From Aplysia californica (lineage: Eukaryota; Mollusca; Gastropoda; Aplysiida; Aplysiidae): a DNA stretch of 64,000 nucleotides. Made by a program: the position numbers and the translations under genes. The notes under the pieces are model-generated. The model searched no databases and was not told the origin of the DNA. It saw only the letters and a program-made list of their open reading frames with translations. The DNA lies in the NCBI RefSeq assembly GCF_000002075.1, contig NW_004797657.1:648728-712727 (forward strand), in the 5' to 3' direction. Shown piece by piece: positions 58,662 through 64,000 of the stretch (position 1 is the stretch's first letter; each line of letters begins with the position of its first letter).

Positions 58662-60515
58662 TGTTTTCTTTCATGTAAGCGGCAATCAAATATTTGTTCT
58701 TCCACAGTTTGACAGTAGAGAGGACTTTCTCTCTGTCATACATTGCTTTTTGCTAATAATTCTTTCAAGATGAAGCTTTTGTATCTTGTTCTTATGATTG
58801 TTCCAGTTTAATAACTTTTCATACTGACAACCAATTTTTTCTTACTGTGCTTATGGGTGAAATTCTGATACGTTATTAACATTAAAGTAGGGCTCAAATA
58901 ATATATGTAGCTTCAGCTTTAATGTTACATGGACATACTTCTTAGACATAAAATTCTATATAAAAGGCTTAGCCCCTGTGAGAATGTAAGGTATATTTGG
59001 TACATTTAGTTTAGTGTACAAAAGATTTTCTATATTTTTTGGTACAAGTTTTTGCGTCTCTTTTGATATAAGATTGATTAAAATATAGGACCTAGAATTT
59101 ATTAATCCATCCTTGAAAGTAGGCTTTTGGTCCAAATGGATGGAGAGCCTTCAGGACGCTTAATACACATTAAGTTTAGTGAGGAAGTGTTCTGGATTCA
59201 GTCCAGGCTCTGTGACACCACGGTGTGGTGTAAATATTGTTTGGAAACTTTCTTCCTCAGCTAATCATTTTACATGTTAGACTAGTCATCTCTTATGTTT
59301 GTGTGAAAGTTTGACATTCTCCAAGGTATATTGAGAAGTTGTCTCATTTACAGAATTTTTGTCTGTTTCAGGTTGTCCTTCATTTTTCAATGTTTTCTGG
59401 CAGCCTTCGATGTGCAATATTGAAAAGTGGCTACGTTTCTCTTCATTTGAAACTGCTTTCCAATTTTGTGTTTCACAAACAGATATCTTTGTTTGTGGGG
59501 GTTTTTTCCTTGTTTGTTTATGACTAAGGGAATGATTATAAATAATTCTTCTTTCAGATTGATGAAAAGTAATTTACTGTAGTTCTTGTTGTTTTGGTTT
59601 TTTTCATTTTAGTTGCTTCCAACACTGAATCTCTCTTTGTGTAAATCAATGTGAGTTATGGGCTTCAATCTGTTATTTTTCAGACTGAGATGTACCTACA
59701 TTCACAACACTATATTTATCATATAGGGGGTTGGGGAGAGATGGGAGGTGTTTTTGCATCTTTTGAGAATGTTACTTGAACGTTATAGTTAGATTTTCTG
59801 TTCTACCCTCTGATTTATTCATGAGTTTAATTAGTCTTGCAAAACTCCTATTGTATATCTGATGGTTTTCAGGATAGATTTAGGTTTAGGTATTTTTCAT
59901 TCATGCTGCTAACCAGACAGTAATAGAGGTTTGTTTTGGGTTTGTTGTTGTTGTTTTTTTTGTAGATTTTGCAATAAGGTTATCTGCCATTAATTTTTGT
60001 TCTTCTTGTGAGACCGATGAACTATTAGTGAGGATGAGAACTGAATGCAGTGGTAACTTGAGTATGATGTACATGTTGTGTGTAATTTGTTGTACTGGCT
60101 GGTCTTAGACAGCTGGTAGAATGTAATAGACTTATCATGATGAAATCAAAATATCCTTGCCTTATTGAATTTCAGTTTCAATATATGTACTTTCCATAGT
60201 TAACAGTGTGACTACGGAAAGGGTTTACCATGGTTACATGACTAGCTGATTATTGCACATTACTTATTTATGTGTATCATAAATCGCGGAGTTTACTTAT
60301 GTTGAAAACATATTGTGTTGTTTTTTAACGAGCTTTCATCTGTAATGATTTTGCTATCTGTTGAAGATATTTTTGTTTCAAGTTATTAATCTCTTATTCA
60401 GAAGGCCTGATTAAAAACCAAGCAAAGTTTCAAAGCAGTTTCGTTGTATTTAATTTATTTCTGCTTTTCATGTGAATTGCATTTCTTTTGAGGTTATTAT
60501 AAATTATAGTAGTAG
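58662..60515. other. No gene recognised
   Basis: AT-rich sequence after PEX6 with no credible exon on either strand. It could include an extended PEX6 3'UTR. Confidence 0.5.
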
Positions 60516-60715
60516 CCTGCGAATCTGTCCCCATGGTTTTATGCACCCTGCATAATTTACCAAAATTTGATCATTTTTTGCATAATTTCTGATTATTTTC
60601 CTTTATCATTCTTTGTTAAAATTAACAGAATCGCTTAATTTCACATTTTTGGGCTCGTTTTGCATAATTTCAGAATTTTTCTTGCATAAAACGACGGGGA
60701 CAGGCATATTGCAGG
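60516..60715. mobile_element. MITE-like inverted-repeat element, 200 bp
   Basis: The left end CCTGCGAATCTGTCCCCATG runs on to GTTTTATGCA. The complement of the right end is CCTGCAATATGCCTGTCCCC followed by GTCGTTTTATGCA. Internally, TTTTGCATAATTTC is repeated. No coding frame is present and the superfamily is unknown. Confidence 0.55.
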
Positions 60716-61111
60716 TGGTTTGAACACTGATAGGTACTGCTGCTTTTTTTTCCCTCTGTTGTTTCTGTCTGTGTGCAATATCTTACTCATTCGCTACACT
60801 AACTGAGTGTATCTGCGTTGATGTGTTCCTCTTTATTCGAGAAATAATGTTCACGTTTTTTTCATCTCCAGCTGTAATATTTTTCCACTTCTATTCACGT
60901 CCAATTGAACATAAAGAAGTGTGAAGGAATAGATTACACAGCAAAAAAAATATCTTACAATATTACATCTACATATATAGATGTTCGTGCATGTTATTCT
61001 TCCATTAAATTTTTTGGGGAGGGAAGGAGGGGGGGGATTATGTCTTCTTCCTGCCGGTGCACAGTGAGTTGCTCTATTTATTACCCTCCCACAGCCCATA
61101 CACAAACACAA

Positions 61112-61114
<3 letters not shown>

Positions 61115-61174
<60 letters not shown>
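61115..61174. repeat. (CA)n microsatellite
   Basis: Thirty near-perfect CA units. The flanking open frames are artefacts. Confidence 0.95.
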
Positions 61175-61180
<6 letters not shown>

Positions 61181-61402
61181 GCCTAAAGGAGGCTACGTTC
61201 CAATGACCTCTCAGCTGGCTGTGTACATGCACAAACCCGGCATGGGGAAGTGGATGCTGGTGGCTTCCGATTATGTTATCTGTAGGAGATATGAGTAACT
61301 AAGTTTAACACTGCTTACAGGGTGTATATAAAAATAATGTTAGATTACCTAATTTTTCTCGTGACAGTAGTGATATTTATATGTATCTGAGGGTGCCATG
61401 TC

Positions 61403-61870
61403 TTTTTTTTTTTTTTTGGTAAGTGTTTTACGGCGCTCGCAACTGCATAAGGTCATACAAGTGCCCAGGACACATTAAACATTTTCAGGCCTACTCTTAT
61501 CGATTATGGATCAACAAGGAATCTTTAACGTGCACAACTTGCACACGGGACCTCTGAGATTTTGTGTCCTTGTCTGAGAAGGCTTGGTGTAGATCTTTCC
61601 TACCTTAAGATCAGGGGTGTGGCTGAAAGACAGCAGTAAGGAGCCAGGGAGTAGCAGTAGAAAGGCTGTAGAAAGAGCCAGGAGCCCAGAGGAGGGGCAA
61701 AGGAGGTGAGGGGGTGGGGGAAGAAAGTGGAGACGAGAGAAGACGACAGAACATTATTAGAGTGCAGGAAAGGATGTGAAAGAAGAAAATTTTCCGCCGC
61801 TATCCGGATTAGAATTTGGGACCTTTTGCATGAGAAGTGAACACCTTAACTTCTAGACCATGAGAGCCTC
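61403..61870 (-). repeat. tRNA-derived SINE with poly(A) tail
   Basis: On the - strand the head GAGGCTCTCATGGTCTAGAA is followed by a B-box-like GGTCCCAAATTCTAATCC and a pyrimidine-rich middle. Then come GACAAGGACACAAAATCTC and CACTTGTATGACCTTATGCA, ending in a run of 15 A (a T run at 61403-61417 on +). It is long for a SINE (~468 bp). The word GGTCATACAAGTGCC is shared with the repeat near 31.4 kb. Confidence 0.6.
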
Positions 61871-62084
61871 TGGGTGTCTTGTCTGAGGATAGGTTTTGGT
61901 TTTTGAATGTGTACATGCACGCCTGTAAGTGCTTGTATGTGTTTCTGTGTCCATATGACATAATGTGATTCATGTTTTGTGTACCAAAAAGTGGTTATTG
62001 CACATTGTAAATTTCTTGCTCATGGGAGAGGGGGAGGGTTGTTACATTATTACATTATCTTATCCATAGATTTGCATTATATTA

Positions 62085-62236
62085 GTTAGTTTTAGTAGAG
62101 GTTTTACGGCGTTCGCATGCGTAGGTGTTACTAGAGAGTAACAAACATAAAAAAGAAGAAGGGGAGATAAGCACGATTGATGTTTGATAGGAAAGAAGAA
62201 GCAACCCACACCAGTGCACCCGACAACCACCCACTC
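62085..62236 (-). repeat. Dispersed SINE-like repeat, second copy
   Basis: The words TTAGTAGAGGTTTTACGGCG, GAGAGTAACAAACATAAAAA and GGAAAGAAGAAGCAA occur in the same order and spacing as at 31355-31540. It is a diverged copy of the same family and non-coding. Confidence 0.5.
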
Positions 62237-62631
62237 ATATTATCCTGTTAAGTTTTGCACTCGGGCATAATTCTGGTTCACTATGGAGCGCACTGTTTGA
62301 CTTTACTCTATATGGAACCAATAAATGTAGAGCATGGTTGGAAAAGTTGTGAGTGCACTTGACAACAGAGAGATTGGTGTTTTGCCCCTCGTTTGCATGC
62401 CCATGCTGCGCACCACATTAGCGAAGTTTTCATAGAGAGCAAAGGATGGCAGCCATGACAGTGATTGGTCTGGGATATTATGATTCAAGTCTATGGTCAG
62501 CGTCCATGCAGTGAATGACACGTGTTGGCCTAATTATAATAGCTGATCTGGAAAAACACATCAGAACTTAACCAAAGTGATTACGTGATAAAGTCTAAGC
62601 CTGATTTTTTAAACGATAATTGGAATTGATA

Positions 62632-64000
62632 CAAGGGTCGTTCAAAAAGTTTTGCCTCTTCTCCAATAACTTCTAAACTATTTAAGATATTTTCATGAAA
62701 TTTGTACACAATTGACTTTAATATGTATACTCTCAAACCCCCAAAACAGAATTATGCTGTGATGTTACACATTTCTGCTATTGCTGTTTACATCATGGAA
62801 GCAAGGGTACATTGTCGACGAGAAAATGGCGTCCAGCAAACCTATGAATGTGCGCTTAAAGCAAAGAGCTGTTATTGAGTTCCTTACTGCAGAGGGAGCT
62901 GCACCCATCGATATTCATTATAGGCGAATGAAGCTTGTCTTTGGTGAAGCATTTGTAGGTGTAAGTACTGTTCGAAGATGGGCAAATGAGTTCGCTGAAA
63001 CCAGTTCAGCAGAGACGGATTTTCATGACCAAGCTCGTTGTGGTCGTCCCGACTCTGCCAGTTATGTTTAACACCAGGAGACAGTGGATGAGATCATCCA
63101 AGCACACCGGCGGATCAAAGTAAGAGATGTCAGTGAAATGCTTGGGATTTCTGTAGGGAGTGCTCAGTATATTATCCATGATGTGTTGGGTTACAGGAAA
63201 GTGTATGCACGGTGGGTTCCCCACATGTTTTCACCCGAGCTGAAATTGAACCGAAGTCAAGTTAGTGATGAACTCCTGGTTCGTTATAACCGATGAAGGT
63301 GAAGCTTTCTTACGCCGTACAGTCAGAGGGGACGAGACTTGGGTTCCCCATTATGACCCAGAGAACGAAAAACAATCGAAAGAATACAGGCACACTGACT
63401 CACCTAGCCCCAGGATGTTCAAAGTTGTTTCATCTGCAAAGAAAGTGCTTATGACAGTGTTTTGGGACTGTGATGGTCTGATTCATATGGAAATTTGGGA
63501 ACAGGGTTCCTACTATCAACTCAGAACGATATATTGAGACCCTGAATAAACTTACAGCTCGGCTGTCACAAGTTCGGCCCGGTAAAAGTGCAATTTTGCA
63601 CCACGACAACGCCCGTCCACACATGAGTCGACAAACTCAAGATGCCATGAAAAGTCTCAGATTTTAAGAGACCTTACCGCACAAATCATACAGTCCAGAC
63701 CTTGCTCGATCTGACTTTTATCTTTTTCCTAAGTTGAATTAGTACCTCAAAGGAAAACGTTATGCAGATGACGATGAAGTACAAGAAGATGTGCGTCTCT
63801 CGTTCAGAGGAAAACCACATGAATTTTTTGCCGACGGTATGCGACAACTTATTCTACGTTGGCGGATCTGCATCGACAAAGAAGACGACTATGTTGAAAA
63901 GTACAGCTACTGTCTTGTAGCAGGCATCCGAAGCTTTCATTTGGTGGATAACTTTTGTATATAGCATCAGTAATAAAGAAATTATGAACTTGGAGGCAAA
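62632..64000 (+). mobile_element. mariner-family transposon, decayed, cut by the window edge
   Basis: The left end CAAGGGTCGTTCAAAAAGTT then TTGCCTC abuts TA (62630-62631). The window stops in GAGGCAAA, the start of the complementary right end, so only about 20 bp are missing. The transposase starts at 62826 (MASSKPMNVRLKQRAVIEF). It carries an N-terminal HTH, the RWVPHMFSPE linker, the catalytic blocks GDETWV and HHDNARPH, and a PDLARSDFYLFPKL block with about 34-35 residues between the last two aspartates. In-frame stops (one at 63069) and frameshifts (one near 63260) show it is no longer active. Confidence 0.85.

Noticed and set aside
58123-62600. Search for another host gene after PEX6
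   Set aside because: Only AT-rich sequence, microsatellites, SINEs and a MITE were found; no exon-like block with consistent splice sites.

Overview
The window is AT-rich animal nuclear DNA. Its genes have many exons, GT-AG introns and long repeat-filled introns. The best guess for the host is a lophotrochozoan, probably a gastropod mollusc. This rests on general character (divergent TALE homeobox gene, CT-rich introns, tRNA-derived SINEs, mariner/Tc1/pogo-like elements) and not on any diagnostic marker.

Three host genes are readable. (1) 1.3-5.4 kb, + strand: a TALE-class homeobox gene with two coding exons and one very long N-terminal exon. (2) 14.3-36.25 kb, - strand: ERCC2/XPD, the FeS helicase of TFIIH. 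I reconstructed 17 exons from splice sites and frame; they preserve K48, the four FeS cysteines and the DEAH box. One internal exon of about 43 codons and the last ~205 residues (helicase motifs V and VI) cannot be found. (3) 36.75-58.1 kb, + strand: PEX6, the peroxisomal AAA+ ATPase. Its 19 exons join in one uninterrupted frame of 1,155 residues.

XPD and PEX6 are head to head. Their start codons lie 498 bp apart, and the gap carries a tandem pair of ETS-type CCGGAAG motifs, which suggests a shared bidirectional promoter. XPD coding exon 1 is only 5 nt (ATGAA).

The rest is introns and intergenic DNA rich in fossil mobile elements, mostly non-autonomous DNA transposons recognised by inverted ends: pogo/Tigger-like MITEs at 12.8, 38.1 and 55.4 kb; a hAT-like element with a 7-bp target duplication at 32.9-34.4 kb inside a palindromic satellite; unclassified inverted-repeat elements at 10.3, 14.7-17.9, 34.7-36.2 and 60.5 kb; a piggyBac-like one at 52.9 kb; a decayed Tc1-like element at 51.2-52.7 kb; and a decayed mariner cut by the right window edge. 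There are three LINE 3' ends and several tRNA-derived SINEs.

The stretch 5.4-14.3 kb holds no gene I can recognise. The stretch 58.7-62.6 kb holds only repeats. The features most worth a second look are the incomplete XPD, a minisatellite that repeats a splice acceptor three times just before PEX6 exon 14, the altered PEX6 D1 P-loop, and the divergent TALE gene. I saw no CRISPR array, rRNA, true tRNA gene or convincing new multi-gene system.
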